From the NCBI RefSeq assembly GCF_002024505.1, contig NZ_CP019402.1, forward strand, positions 744,001 through 808,000: 64,000 nucleotides of DNA, in the 5' to 3' direction. The position numbers and the translations under genes are program-made. Positions 8,861 to 18,302 of this stretch are shown here, piece by piece. The stretch is from Plantibacter flavus. Its GTDB lineage: Bacteria; Actinomycetota; Actinomycetes; Actinomycetales; Microbacteriaceae. The notes beneath the pieces are model-generated. The model ran no database searches. It was not told the DNA's origin and was given only the letters and a program-made list of their open reading frames with translations. Numbering within the stretch: position 1 is the first letter of the stretch; each line of letters opens with the position of its first letter.

Positions 8861-11128
8861 TCAACCGACGGTGTCCGGCAGTCGGGCGGGGTCGTCGTCG
8901 AGGCCGCTGTCACCGGACCGCAGCGGGACCGCCGCCGCCCAGGTCGACGGGCTGTGCTGGGCGGCCTGCAGGGCCCAGTCGCCGGCGCGGGCCGACCAGC
9001 GGCGGGTGACCGGGTCGCGTTCGAGCGTCGGTGTCGGATCGAGGACGACCCGGACGACGCGTTCCTCGCCCGCCTGCAGGGTCACCTTCCGGAACCCGAG
9101 GAGCTGGGCGACCGGTCGATCGAGTGCGCTGTCGGCGGCGTAGAGCTGGACGACGGTCGACCCCTCGCGGTGACCGGTGTTCGTCACGAGGACCTCGGCG
9201 GTCCCGCCGGTGTCGTCGAACCGGTGCCCGAGCAGGCGGTGGTCGATCGTCGTGTACCCGAGGCCGAAGCCGAACGGGAAGGCCGGCGTGTGACCCTCCT
9301 CGTCCAAGCGTCGCTGGCCCCAGCGGTCGTCGTACACGACAGCTTTCGCCTCGCGGTCGAACGGCGGCAGGTGTGCCGGATCGGTCGGGATCACGAAGGG
9401 CAGTCGCCCGCCGGGCTCGACCACGCCGGTCAGGACATCGGCGACCGCTCGACCGCCCTCCATCCCGCCGTACCAGGCGAGGACGAGGGCCGGGACGCGG
9501 TCGCGCCAGGCCTCGGTCAGGATGGCGCTCCCGCCGACGAGTACGACGACCGTGCGCGGGTTGGCTGCGGCGACGGCCAGGATGAGGCGTTCGTCCGAGG
9601 GCCGGAGGCGGAGCGAGGTGCGGTCGCCGCCGCGCACGAACCGCGACGCCAGGTGCGCGACGCCCGTGATGGCGCTGCGGAGTCGACCCGAGTCCAGGGC
9701 CGCTCCGAGGACACCGACGTCGACGCCGCCGGTGACGACCGACTCGCCCTCGTCGTGCTGGTCGAAGCCGACGACGACGACGGCCGTGTCGGCGGCCGCC
9801 GCCGCAGCGACCGCGGCCCGTACGTTCCCGGCCGGGGCGGTCGTGATCTGCGTGTCGGGGAGTGCCTCACGGAGCCCCTGCAGCGGCGAGACGGTGGTCG
9901 GCGGACGGACGCGCGACGAGCCGTGGTCGCCGAGGTTCGCCCGGTCCGCGAGACGACCGACCACCGCGATCCGACGGGTCGTCGCCGACAGGGGGAGGAG
10001 CGGTACGCCGTCGTCGACCGGGCGGTTGGCGAGGAGCACGATCGACTCCTCGGCGACGTGCCGGGCGAGCGCGCGGTGGGCCGAGCCGGCGACGACGTCC
10101 GCCGAGGGCTGCGGTTCGGTGCGGGTCGCGGCGTGCAGGAGGGTCGTCCGCAGGATGCGCCTGGCCGAGCGCAGGACGGTGGCGTGCTCGAGGGTGCCGG
10201 ACCGCAGAGCGGCGGGCAGCTCGTGCGCCCGTCGCAGGCGGAGGGGCATCTCCACGTCCATCCCGGCCTCCAGGCTGCCGACGGCGTCGTGCGTCCCGAA
10301 GACCCAGTCGCTCGTCACGAAGCCCGTGAAGCCCCACTCCTCCCGCAGCACCTCGGTGAGCAGCGGACGGTTGACGTCCATGTACTCGCCCCGCACCCGG
10401 TTGTAGGCGCTCATGACCGAGTCCGCGCCGGCGTCGATCACGGCTTTGAAGTGCGGCAGGTACACCTCGTGCAGTGCGTGGTCGTCCACCGAGACGTCGA
10501 CCTCGAACCGCTCGTCCTCCATGGAGTTGAGCGCGAAGTGCTTCACGCACGCCATCGTGTGGACGCGGACGCCGCGGGTCATGGCCGACCCCATCCGGCC
10601 GGTCAGCACCGGATCCTCGCCGTAGCACTCCTGGGCGCGGCCCCACGCGGGATGGCGGAGGAGGTTGACGCAGACGGACGCCGAGTAGTTCGCCCCGCGG
10701 ATCCGCGTCTCCGCACCGATCGCCTCACCCACCTGCTCCTCGAGCACCGGGTCCCAGGTGGCCGCCCGCGCCATCGTCACGGGGAACGCGGTGGACTCGC
10801 CGATGACGACACCGCGGGCGCCGTCACTGAACCGGATCCCCGGGATTCCGAGCCGCGGGACGGCTCCGGCCACGAACGGACGCCGGTGGAGCAGCACGGG
10901 GATCAGCGGGAGGAGTCGGCGCGGGGAGTCGCCGTCGAGCAGCCCCAGGAGTTCCGCGTCGGTCAGCCGCTCGATCAGTCGTTCGGCGCCTGCGTCGGCG
11001 TCGAGGCGTCCGGCGCGGATCTCCCGCACGACCTCGTCGTAGGTGTCGCCCTCGGGTGGTCCGCCTGCGCGGCGCTGCTTCGGCGGACGCGCGTTCCGGC
11101 GCCCGGTGACGATTCCCATGCTCTGCAT
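8861..11128 (-). CDS. Glycoside hydrolase family 3 beta-glycosidase
   Basis: The 755-residue product has the GH3 order. The N-terminal barrel includes IPGIRFSDGARGV, CVKHFALNS and the nucleophile motif VTSDWVFGTHDA (Asp of SDW). The C-terminal alpha/beta sandwich includes IVLLANR and VVLVGGSAILTEAW. A fibronectin-III-like domain follows at the end (EVLVTNTGHREGSTVVQLY). No signal peptide is visible, so it is probably cytoplasmic and acts on imported beta-glucosides or similar. The ATG at 11128 was preferred over 11119 because GAGGG lies about seven bases upstream. Substrate cannot be read from sequence. Confidence 0.92.
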   Translation of the reverse strand: MQSMGIVTGRRNARPPKQRRAGGPPEGDTYDEVVREIRAGRLDADAGAERLIERLTDAELLGLLDGDSPRRLLPLIPVLLHRRPFVAGAVPRLGIPGIRFSDGARGVVIGESTAFPVTMARAATWDPVLEEQVGEAIGAETRIRGANYSASVCVNLLRHPAWGRAQECYGEDPVLTGRMGSAMTRGVRVHTMACVKHFALNSMEDERFEVDVSVDDHALHEVYLPHFKAVIDAGADSVMSAYNRVRGEYMDVNRPLLTEVLREEWGFTGFVTSDWVFGTHDAVGSLEAGMDVEMPLRLRRAHELPAALRSGTLEHATVLRSARRILRTTLLHAATRTEPQPSADVVAGSAHRALARHVAEESIVLLANRPVDDGVPLLPLSATTRRIAVVGRLADRANLGDHGSSRVRPPTTVSPLQGLREALPDTQITTAPAGNVRAAVAAAAAADTAVVVVGFDQHDEGESVVTGGVDVGVLGAALDSGRLRSAITGVAHLASRFVRGGDRTSLRLRPSDERLILAVAAANPRTVVVLVGGSAILTEAWRDRVPALVLAWYGGMEGGRAVADVLTGVVEPGGRLPFVIPTDPAHLPPFDREAKAVVYDDRWGQRRLDEEGHTPAFPFGFGLGYTTIDHRLLGHRFDDTGGTAEVLVTNTGHREGSTVVQLYAADSALDRPVAQLLGFRKVTLQAGEERVVRVVLDPTPTLERDPVTRRWSARAGDWALQAAQHSPSTWAAAVPLRSGDSGLDDDPARLPDTVG

Positions 11129-11225
11129 TCTGCACCCTCGACCGGCATGCTGAGCCCCGACAGCCGACCGCACGATCAGCCGCGCGGCGGAGGACACCTC
11201 GGCGGGCGCCTGCGAGGATGGGACG

Positions 11226-11894
11226 ATGTCGGGACACGAGGGGGAGTCGGTTGCCGCGCTGCAGCCGCTGATCGAGGCGGACGGCGTCGGAGCGGTGATC
11301 GACGGGGAGACCCTGCTGGCGCCCACGGACATCCGGGTCGAGCCGGGGATGGCGCTCGCCGTCCGGGGGCGGAACGGATCGGGCAAGACGACCCTGTTGC
11401 GGATCCTCAGCGGACGGCTGCGTCCGTCGAGCGGGACGGCGACGATCGGCGGCCGGACCATCGACGACCGCGACCGCACGGTGCGTCGCTCCGTCTCAGC
11501 CCTCATCGGCACCCCGGCCTACGCGCCGGACCTGACGCTGCGTGAACACCTGCGCTACATCTCGACGACGTGGGGTGTGACCGGGCAGGCGGCGGACGAC
11601 GCAGCCGACGAGCTGCTCGCGGCGTTGCACATCGACACGCTCGCGCGCCGCTTCGCCACCGAGCTGTCCTCGGGGCAGTCGCAGCTGTTCGCCCTGGCGA
11701 CGGCGCTCGTCCGGCCCTTCGACGTCCTCGTGCTCGACGAACCTGAGCAGCGCCTCGACGCCGAGCGGCGTGGCCTCGTCGCCGACCGCATCCTGCTCGC
11801 GAAGGAGCGCGGGGCGGCGATCGTCTTCGCGAGCCACGACGCCGGGCTCGTCGAACGGGTCGCGGACGAGGCGATCACGGTCGAAGCCCCGTGA
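11226..11894 (+). CDS. ABC transporter ATP-binding protein
   Basis: This 222-residue ATPase has Walker A GRNGSGKTT, signature LSSGQSQ, Walker B DVLVLDEPEQ and a switch histidine in FASHDAG. Its signature carries LSSGQ rather than LSGGQ, which is tolerated. The stop overlaps the start of the next membrane-protein gene by four bases, so the two form an ABC unit of unknown substrate. The sequence just before the start (GAGGAT, six bases away) resembles a weak -10 box. Confidence 0.9.
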   Translation: MSGHEGESVAALQPLIEADGVGAVIDGETLLAPTDIRVEPGMALAVRGRNGSGKTTLLRILSGRLRPSSGTATIGGRTIDDRDRTVRRSVSALIGTPAYAPDLTLREHLRYISTTWGVTGQAADDAADELLAALHIDTLARRFATELSSGQSQLFALATALVRPFDVLVLDEPEQRLDAERRGLVADRILLAKERGAAIVFASHDAGLVERVADEAITVEAP

Positions 11895-13632
11895 GCACCG
11901 GCTCCGGGCGCATCACGCGCGACGACCGTCGGATCCTCCGCGCCGGTCGGGCGGTGCTCGCCGCGCGCGACGGGCGTCCGCGGCTCACCGATGTCGCGTT
12001 CGTCGTCTACGCCGCGCTGCTCGTCGCGCTCATCGTGGGCGCTCCGCTCGTGCGGTTCGCAGTCCTCGGACTGATCGAGCCGGACGCCGCGGGCGTCGTG
12101 GCGGCCGTCCGGCCCGGGGCGGTCGCGCTGCTCTCGGCGATCGCGACGATCGTCGTCGTGCTCGGGGGTCGGACGAGGGGAGCGGTCGTGCCGAGGCCGG
12201 CGGCGGTGCAGTTCCTCGCCGATTCGCCATTGCCGCGTCGGCTCACGCTGCGTCGTCCTTTCGTCGCCTCAGCGCTCGCGCTCTCAGGGCTCTCGGTCCT
12301 CGTGGCCGGGGTGGTCGGCTTGTCGCGACTCCTGGTGCCCGGGGAGCGGGCGACCGTCTCGGCCGGAGTGGCCGCCGACACGGCCTCGGTGATCGGTATG
12401 ACCGGACCGACCGTGCCCGCCGCCGTGGTGGCGTTCGTGATCGGTGCCGTGGGCTTCTCGCTGCTCCTCGCGGTGGCGTGGCTGCTCGGTCAGCACGGTT
12501 CGCGACGGACGGTCGCCGCCGTCGTCATCGTCGCCGGTGTGGGCGGAGTGCTCGGTCTCCTCGTCCCCGGCATGCTGCTCGTCTCCCCGTGGGGTTGGCT
12601 GGGGCTCCTCTGGTCGCCGGTCGCGGGCGGTGTCGAGAGCATGGTGCTCGGTGGCGCACTCGCGACGGGGGACTGGGCGGGGCTCTTCACCTGGGGTGGC
12701 GGCGGTGGCTGGTTCGCGTCGGTGGGGTGCCGGTGTACTGGTGGCCGGCGGTCGCGCTCGTCGTGCTCGGGTCGGTCTCCCTCCTGCTCGTCCCGAGGGC
12801 ACTGGACGGACTGCGGAGCGGACCCCTCCTCGACCAGGCGCTGCGCTGGCAGCGGGTCGGGATGATGCTGCAGAGCGGTGACGCCTCGGGTGCCGTCGGC
12901 GGGCTGCGAGTCTCCCCGACGAGCGGTCGCCGTGTCCCGCTGCGGATGACCGGGCCGTTCTGGCTCGTCGTCCTCCGGCGGTCGATCGTCGGAGCTCGGC
13001 GGACACCCGGGCGGGTCGCCCTCGGTTCCCTCATCCTGGCGGTGTCCGGTGCGGCGGTCGGTCTGTCCTTCGGACTCCCGGACGGTGTGCGGTGGATGCT
13101 CGCCGTCCCCGCGGCGTTCCTCGCCTACCTCGCCGTGGGCGTCTGGTGCGACGCCGTGCGGCACGGGGTGGAGAGCGCCGGGACGCCGACGCTCTACGGC
13201 CGGAGCCCGCGGTCGCTCGTCTTCGCCGGAGCCGTCGCCCCGCTGCTGGCCGCGGTCGTGATCGGTGGGGTCGGTGCCCTGCTCGGGGTGCTCGCCTCCG
13301 CGGCACCGGGCGGGATGACCCTCCTCCAGCCGCTCGGGTGGTGGCTGCTGCTCGCGGTCTGGATCGTCGTGCTCCGCACGTTCGACGCCGCGAAGGGACC
13401 GCTGCCGATCCTGCTGCTCATGCCCGTCCCGACGCCGTTCGGCGACGCCTCCTCGCTGAACGTCCTGCTCTGGCAGTCGGACGCCGTCCTGCTGTCGCTC
13501 CTCGTCGGCGGTGGGCTGACGGCGCTGGCGCCGGTGGCGCCGGGCGCGGCCGTCGTCCTGCTGGTGGGAGTGCTCGTGATCGTCGCGGCGCTGGGGTTCG
13601 CGCGGCTGCGGAAGTTGTCCCGGCCGGCCTGA
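11891..13632 (+). pseudogene. ABC-associated multi-spanning membrane protein, split by a -1 frameshift
   Basis: Two overlapping frames together encode one protein of about 580 residues. The first runs from GTG 11891 and loses membrane character at about 12727; the second resumes immediately as GVPVYWWPAVALVVLGS and continues to the stop at 13632. The switch is at the four-G run 12724-12727: one more G would join SVG to VPVYWWP in a single frame. Both halves are rich in membrane helices (about five before and seven after), and I recall a DUF6297-type partner being common for such ATPases, though this is not certain. The break may be a real mutation, a homopolymer sequencing error or, less likely, a programmed shift. 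Confidence 0.75.
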
Positions 13633-13666
13633 GCGGCGGCGCGTGCAGCGCGAGAACAGGACAACA

Positions 13667-13711
13667 GCGCGAGAGCCGGACGGAAGACGCGACTCCGTCC
13701 GGCTCTCGCGC
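13667..13711. terminator. Strong bidirectional hairpin
   Basis: Two 18-base arms (13667-13684 and 13694-13711) pair perfectly around a nine-base loop. It lies between convergent genes, so it can end transcripts from both sides. No U-run follows, as is usual in such GC-rich genomes. Confidence 0.8.
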
Positions 13712-13744
13712 GGATCTCCTGCTGTGGTGCTGGTGGGCTGGACT

Positions 13745-14755
13745 CTACTTCGCGACCTTGGCGGCGGCCTCGGCGAGCTTCGGGACGAGCTGCTCGAGGA
13801 CGACGGGGATGCTCAGTACGGACGCCGCGCTGTAGGCCTGCGTGAGCTCGTCGGCGGGGTCGAGGACGATCGCGCGACCGTCCTGCACCACGGGGAGGCT
13901 CGCGAGGAGCGGGTCGGCGGTGGTGTCCGCTGCGCTGAACCCGATCGGGAGGAGGACGGCGACGTCGGCGTCGAACGCGGACACCTGCTCGGCGGAGACC
14001 GCCGCATAGAAGCCGGAGGCATCGAGGTCGAGGACGGCCGGGTTCTGCTGGAAGCCGAGGTCGGCGAGGATGTCGAAGCGACCGTCGCCCTCGAGGTAGG
14101 CGCCGTAGGCGTCGCCGAACTTCGTCGCGGCGACGGTGGTGAGCCCCGCGAACTCCTGGTGCAGGTCGGCGGCCTCGTTGATCGACTGCTTCGTGGCCGA
14201 GACGAGCGCGTCACCCTCCTGGGTCTTCCCGAGCGCGGCGGCGACCTGCTCGAGCTGGACGTCCCACGGGGTCGCGAACGCGGCGGTCCCCTTGGGTGCG
14301 AAGACGGTCGGGGCGATCTCCGAGAGCCGCTCGTACTGCTTCTCGTCACCGGCGGAACGGGTGTTGAGGATGAGATCGGGTTCGAGCGCCTGGATCTGCT
14401 CGTAGTTGACGGTGTCACCGCTGTCCTCGATGATCTCGGGGGTCACGTCGCCGAAGAGGTCGGTGGCCCACGGGCCGACGGCCTTGTTGTCGGCGCCGAA
14501 GGACTGCCAGTCGTACACGCCGACGGGCACCACGCCGAGGGAGAGCGCCATCTCCGCGTCGGACCAGCCGAGGGCGACGACGGTGAGGTCGCCCGCGGGC
14601 TCCGGGACGGTCACCTCGCCGAACATGGTGTCGACGGTGCCGAGCGTGCCGGTGGAGGCGTCGTCGGTGGAGGACCCGGCGGTGCAGCCGGCGAGGGCGA
14701 GGCCGGCGACCGCGAGGGCGGCGACGGCGGTGAGGGTGCGGGGCATGCGGCGCAT
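13745..14755 (-). CDS. Iron-siderophore ABC transporter substrate-binding lipoprotein
   Basis: The 336-residue protein has a lipoprotein signal peptide with the lipobox LALAGC (Cys24), then the two-lobed fold of FecB/FhuD-type binding proteins. Characteristic segments include VVALGWSDAEMALSLGVVPVG, YEQIQALEPDLILNTRSAG and a long linking helix before VAVLLPIGFSA. It would be tethered to the outer face of the membrane and pass ferric siderophore to the permease encoded 2.5-4.6 kb away. It has its own iron box upstream, separated from the rest of the transport genes by two inserted divergent genes. The ligand siderophore is unknown. Confidence 0.9.
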   Translation of the reverse strand: MRRMPRTLTAVAALAVAGLALAGCTAGSSTDDASTGTLGTVDTMFGEVTVPEPAGDLTVVALGWSDAEMALSLGVVPVGVYDWQSFGADNKAVGPWATDLFGDVTPEIIEDSGDTVNYEQIQALEPDLILNTRSAGDEKQYERLSEIAPTVFAPKGTAAFATPWDVQLEQVAAALGKTQEGDALVSATKQSINEAADLHQEFAGLTTVAATKFGDAYGAYLEGDGRFDILADLGFQQNPAVLDLDASGFYAAVSAEQVSAFDADVAVLLPIGFSAADTTADPLLASLPVVQDGRAIVLDPADELTQAYSAASVLSIPVVLEQLVPKLAEAAAKVAK

Positions 14756-14784
14756 GTTCTGCTTTCCGTTGAGGACGTGGGGTA

Positions 14785-14803
14785 TGAGGTAAGCCTAAGC
14801 TTC
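14785..14803. promoter_or_regulatory. IdeR/DtxR-like iron box upstream of the binding-protein gene
   Basis: The 19-base site TGAGGTAAGCCTAAGCTTC matches 14 of 19 positions of the IdeR/DtxR consensus (TTAGGTTAGSCTAACCTAA). It lies 30-48 bases before the ATG on the minus strand and includes a TAGGCT -10-like box on that strand. Iron repression of the binding-protein gene is the expected effect. Confidence 0.75.
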
Positions 14804-14836
14804 CCAAGTCACGTCCCGGTAACGCTTGTGCTGGGG

Positions 14837-14943
14837 CCAGCGCGGTGCGCTGACGTGAGCGCGGGTCACTGACGCGAGCGCGCCCCTCCGGAGACCCGCG
14901 GTCACGTCCCCAGGGGTGCGCTCACATCAGCGCACCGCGCTGG
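14837..14943. repeat. Long palindromic intergenic element, family A copy 1
   Basis: Arms 14837-14862 and 14918-14943 are reverse complements at 25 of 26 positions. The sequence CCAGCGCGGTGCGCTGAC and the GGGGTGCGCTCAC unit recur in the element at 22625-22728. This copy lies between divergent genes, so it is not simply a terminator. Confidence 0.85.
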
Positions 14944-15025
14944 CACGCGGACCAGTCCGCGCGACATATGTCCGTGTAGGCATATCTGCTCTGTGGATAA
15001 CCCTGGACTGGAGTCTGGGCGCGCG

Positions 15026-15031
15026 TAGCGT
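15026..15031 (+). promoter_or_regulatory. Putative -10 box for a leaderless lipoprotein mRNA
   Basis: TAGCGT lies six bases before the ATG at 15038. Confidence 0.45.
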
Positions 15032-15037
15032 CGAGGG

Positions 15038-15607
15038 ATGCCACGGACCTCTCGCTCTCGCTCCGCCTCCACGATCGTTCTCACGGCGGGAGTGCTCGCC
15101 CTCACCGCGTGCACCGGACCTGATCCTGCGCCGCCCCCGAAGAGCTCGCCGCCGGTCTTCGAAAACGAGGAACAGGCACTGGCGGCCGGCACCGAGGCTT
15201 ACGAGAGCTACTTGAGTGTGTGGAACCGGGTCGTCGCAGATGGCGGAGTCGATGCTGCTCGCATCGATGAGGTGACGACCGGAGAGCTCCGAACATTCGA
15301 GAACGAGAGCCTGTCCAAGCTCAAGGAGCTCGGATGGACGTTCTCCGGCGCGGCTTCGCTGGAGGTGTTCACGATCAGCGACTGGTACTCGAAACCTGAC
15401 GCAGCGGGCGTCCTCATCATTGGATCCGCCTGCGTGGACATGACTGGCCTGCACGCAATGGATGGGGCAGGAGAGTCGGTCATCAAGCCTGAACGCCCAG
15501 CGAAGCGCACCTGGGCAGTTCATATTGCTCCGGGTGCTGCTGATCAACCGCCCTACGTGCTGGCGAAGCACGAAGTCATCAAGGAGGGGTCCTCATGCGG
15601 AGAGTAG
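15038..15607 (+). CDS. Secreted lipoprotein of unknown function
   Basis: The 189-residue product has a signal peptide with lipobox ALTAC (Cys25), a short Pro-rich spacer, then a domain with EQALAAGTEAYESYLSVWNRV and EVFTISDWYSKPDAAGV that resembles the general fold of small actinobacterial surface proteins. No catalytic motif is visible. Its codons are visibly less GC-rich than those of its neighbours, which may indicate later acquisition. It overlaps the next secreted-protein gene by 13 bases, so both are probably translated from one mRNA. The pair interrupts the siderophore transport locus. Confidence 0.75.
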   Translation: MPRTSRSRSASTIVLTAGVLALTACTGPDPAPPPKSSPPVFENEEQALAAGTEAYESYLSVWNRVVADGGVDAARIDEVTTGELRTFENESLSKLKELGWTFSGAASLEVFTISDWYSKPDAAGVLIIGSACVDMTGLHAMDGAGESVIKPERPAKRTWAVHIAPGAADQPPYVLAKHEVIKEGSSCGE

Positions 15608-16434
15608 GTACTGCGCTGGCCGTCGGGCTCATGCTTGTGGGCGGCGTCGGGTTAGCATCCGCCGCCGTCGCCGCCAGCTGCGATGCTGGCGGGGCCATTT
15701 CGGGCGCTTGCATCGGCAACGGTTCGGTCGACATCGGTGGCAGCGTCGAACGCCCTGGCACCGGCGGTGGTTCCGGTGGCGGGACGGGCGGAGACAGCGG
15801 TGGTGGCGGTTCGGCCGAGTTGCCACCCGGGGTGACCGACGGTCCTAACGGTGAGCGGACGGTCTGCAGCCTCATGCGGCCGGACGAGTGTTACACCTTC
15901 ACGCCCGGGGACCTCGGCACCGACCTCGGAGCAGCACCCGCCGCACAGCCCGTCACGATCCGCGACGTCGCCAGCTTCGCCCCCGCCCCACCGACCGTCA
16001 CCACCGAACCCAACGCCTGGGGTGTCCGCGGGCTCCACACCAACGTCATCGCCGGCGCCTCCGGACACACCCGCACCGGCACCCTCCTCGGCCAGGTCGC
16101 GGAGGTGCACTTCATCCCCGTCGGATTCACCTTCGACTACGGCGACGGCGACACGACCACCACCCGGACCGGTGGATCCAGCTGGGCCGCCCTCGGGCTC
16201 GCGGAGTTCTCCAAGACCCCCACCAGTCACCGCTACACGACGGTCGGGACCAAGACCATCACCGTCGACGTCGAGTACGCCGCCGAGTACCGCATCGGCG
16301 ACAGCGGCTGGCTCCCCGTCATCGGGACCCTGCCGATCCCGACCGAAGAACCCCACACGGTCCAGATCGTCCGCAACTCCACCATCGGCGTCGACAAACC
16401 CTGCCGACCCGGCACACCCGCCATCGGCTGCTGA
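15595..16434 (+). CDS. Secreted protein with Gly-rich linker and PKD-like domain
   Basis: This 279-residue protein has an N-terminal signal peptide ending near ASAAVAA, a Gly/Ser/Thr-rich stretch (about residues 55-80), and a C-terminal domain containing FTFDYGDGDTTTT and SHRYTTVGTKTITVDVEYAA. These are the paired motifs of PKD or immunoglobulin-like domains (D-x-G-D-G and the H-x-Y ... V strand). Six cysteines (SCDAG, SGACIG, VCSL, DECYTF, KPCRP, IGC) may form disulfides outside the cell. AAGGAGGGG precedes the ATG by five bases inside the upstream gene. No anchor is visible, so it may be free or bound to its lipoprotein partner (inference). Confidence 0.78.
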   Translation: MRRVGTALAVGLMLVGGVGLASAAVAASCDAGGAISGACIGNGSVDIGGSVERPGTGGGSGGGTGGDSGGGGSAELPPGVTDGPNGERTVCSLMRPDECYTFTPGDLGTDLGAAPAAQPVTIRDVASFAPAPPTVTTEPNAWGVRGLHTNVIAGASGHTRTGTLLGQVAEVHFIPVGFTFDYGDGDTTTTRTGGSSWAALGLAEFSKTPTSHRYTTVGTKTITVDVEYAAEYRIGDSGWLPVIGTLPIPTEEPHTVQIVRNSTIGVDKPCRPGTPAIGC

Positions 16435-16453
16435 CGCACGCCAGCACCACGGG

Positions 16454-17257
16454 TCAGTGCGCGCCCATCAGCGGGATGACGAGCGGCGTGTGCGATTCGG
16501 GGTCGTCGATGATCCGGCAGCGGAGCCCGAAGACCTCCTCGACGAGCTCGGCCGTCACGATGTCCGCCGGCGCACCCTGCGCGACCACGTGTCCGTCGCG
16601 CATCGCGATCAGGTGCGTCGCGTACCGGGCGGCCTGGTTGAGATCGTGCAGGACCGCGACGAGGGTGCGGCCACCCTCCTGGTTGAGCCGGGTGAAGAGG
16701 TCGAGCAGCTCCACCTGATGCGTGATGTCGAGGAAGGTCGTCGGCTCGTCGAGCAGCAGCAACGGCGTCTCCTGCGCCAAAGCCATCGCAACCCACACCC
16801 GCTGGCGCTGGCCGCCGGACAGTTCGTCGACGAGGCGACCGGACAGCTCGGTGACGTTCGTCGCCTCCATCGCCGCGAGCACCGCCGCCTCATCGGCCGC
16901 CGACCAGCGTCGGAGGATCGACTGGTGCGGGTACCGTCCGCGCGACACGAGGTCGATCACCGAGATGCCGTCGGGCGCGATCGACGTCTGCGGCAGCAGC
17001 CCGATGCGTTTCGCGACCTCCTTCGACGGGTAGCGCGTGATCTCCTGACCGTCGAGCACGACGTGCCCCTGGGTCGGCTTCAGCAGCCGGGCGAGGGCAC
17101 GCAGGAGCGTCGATTTGCCACAGGCGTTCGGCCCGACGATGACCGTGAACGAGTCGTCGGGGATCGCGATGTCCAGTTCGTGGATGATGGTCCGCTGGTC
17201 GTAGCCGACCCGGAGGCCTGTCCCGGCGAGTCTGGTGCTGGGGCTGTCGGTCTTCAT
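16454..17257 (-). CDS. Iron-siderophore ABC transporter ATP-binding protein (FecE-like)
   Basis: The 267-residue ATPase has Walker A GPNACGKST, signature LSGGQRQRVWVAMAL, Walker B LLLLDEPTTFLD and the switch histidine in VAVLHDLNQAARY. These match the FecE/FepC type. Only one base separates it from the upstream permease stop. It would power ferric-siderophore import through the two permeases encoded before it. The downstream flank is a convergent secreted-protein gene ending 19 bases away. Confidence 0.93.
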   Translation of the reverse strand: MKTDSPSTRLAGTGLRVGYDQRTIIHELDIAIPDDSFTVIVGPNACGKSTLLRALARLLKPTQGHVVLDGQEITRYPSKEVAKRIGLLPQTSIAPDGISVIDLVSRGRYPHQSILRRWSAADEAAVLAAMEATNVTELSGRLVDELSGGQRQRVWVAMALAQETPLLLLDEPTTFLDITHQVELLDLFTRLNQEGGRTLVAVLHDLNQAARYATHLIAMRDGHVVAQGAPADIVTAELVEEVFGLRCRIIDDPESHTPLVIPLMGAH

Positions 17258-17258
17258 G

Positions 17259-18302
17259 TCAGCGCTTTCCCGCCTGCGTGATGAGCAGGGCGATGAGGTA
17301 GATGCCGCCGAGGGTCACGGTCACCGCACCGACCGGCAGGGCGGCCGGGGCGATGATCCGCTGAGCCACGACGTCACTCACGAGGAGCAACGCCGCGCCC
17401 ATGGCGGCCGAGGGGACGAGGGTGATGCCGGCGGACTTCGTCAGTCGCCGGGCGAGTTGGGGTGCGGCGAGGGCGACGAAGATGATCGGGCCGGCGACCG
17501 CGGTGACGGTCGCGGTGAGCGCGACGCCGAGCACGAGCAGCAGCAGCCGCGCGCGCTCGACCGGGATGCCCAGGGCGCTCGCGATGTCGTCGCCGAACTC
17601 CAGCATGCCGAGTCGGCGGGACATGAGCGCGAGGAGGGGGACGAGGACCGCGACCGCGATCGTCATGGGCACGACGTCCTGCCACCCGAGGTCGGCGAGC
17701 GAACCCATGCCCCAGCTCGCGGCCGCGATGGCGGCGTTGAGGTCCGCCCGCAGTTGCAGGTAGTCGTTGAACGCGTTGAGGACGGCACTGATCGCAATGC
17801 CGATCACGATGAGCCGGAAGCCCTGGACGCCCCGAGACCACGCGAGGAGATAGACGACGAGCGCCGTCGCGAGCCCGCCGATCAACGCACCGGACACCGT
17901 CGCCGCATAGTTCCCGCCGACGACGAGGGTGACGATGAGCGCGCCGGTGAACGCGCCGGAGTTGAACCCGATGATGTCGGGACTGCCCAGCGGGTTCCGG
18001 GTGATCGACTGGAAGATCGCACCGGAGAGCCCGAGCGCGATCCCGCCGATGACGGCGATCACGACTCGCGGCAGGCGCCACTCCAACACGATGCGAAGGA
18101 CGCTCTCCGAGCCCGTGCCGGTGAACGCGGCGAGCAGCTTGTCGAGCGGGATGCGGTACTCGCCCTGGGTGAGCGCGAAGGCGCCGACCCCGACGACGAC
18201 GGCGACCAGGGCGCCGACGACGACCAGCTCGCGCCGGTGGACCACCCAGCTGACCCGACCGACCCGCACGGTGCGCCGACCCGGCTCGGCGACCGCGGTC
18301 AC
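17259..18302 (-). CDS. Iron-siderophore ABC transporter permease (FecD-like)
   Basis: The 347-residue FecCD permease has about nine to ten membrane helices, with the family signatures RLPRVVIAVIGGIALGLSGA, FQSITRNPLGSPDIIGFN and the C-terminal LGIPVERARLLLL before GPIIFVALAAPQLARRL. The GTG start at 18302 forms a four-base GTGA overlap with the stop of the partner permease gene, which decides it over a much longer in-frame extension. Acts as one half of the membrane channel. Confidence 0.93.
   Translation of the reverse strand: MTAVAEPGRRTVRVGRVSWVVHRRELVVVGALVAVVVGVGAFALTQGEYRIPLDKLLAAFTGTGSESVLRIVLEWRLPRVVIAVIGGIALGLSGAIFQSITRNPLGSPDIIGFNSGAFTGALIVTLVVGGNYAATVSGALIGGLATALVVYLLAWSRGVQGFRLIVIGIAISAVLNAFNDYLQLRADLNAAIAAASWGMGSLADLGWQDVVPMTIAVAVLVPLLALMSRRLGMLEFGDDIASALGIPVERARLLLLVLGVALTATVTAVAGPIIFVALAAPQLARRLTKSAGITLVPSAAMGAALLLVSDVVAQRIIAPAALPVGAVTVTLGGIYLIALLITQAGKR

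Noticed and set aside
6286..8913. An 875-codon minus-strand frame across both glycosyltransferase genes
   Set aside because: It is antisense to two genes with clear motifs, and its composition is that of a shadow frame.
8750..11545. A 931-codon plus-strand frame across the GH3 gene
   Set aside because: It is antisense to a well-supported GH3 enzyme and shows only shadow-frame composition.
12719..12732. Programmed -1 ribosomal frameshifting in the ABC membrane protein
   Set aside because: No slippery heptamer of the X-XXY-YYZ type is at the junction; a lost G in the four-G run is simpler.
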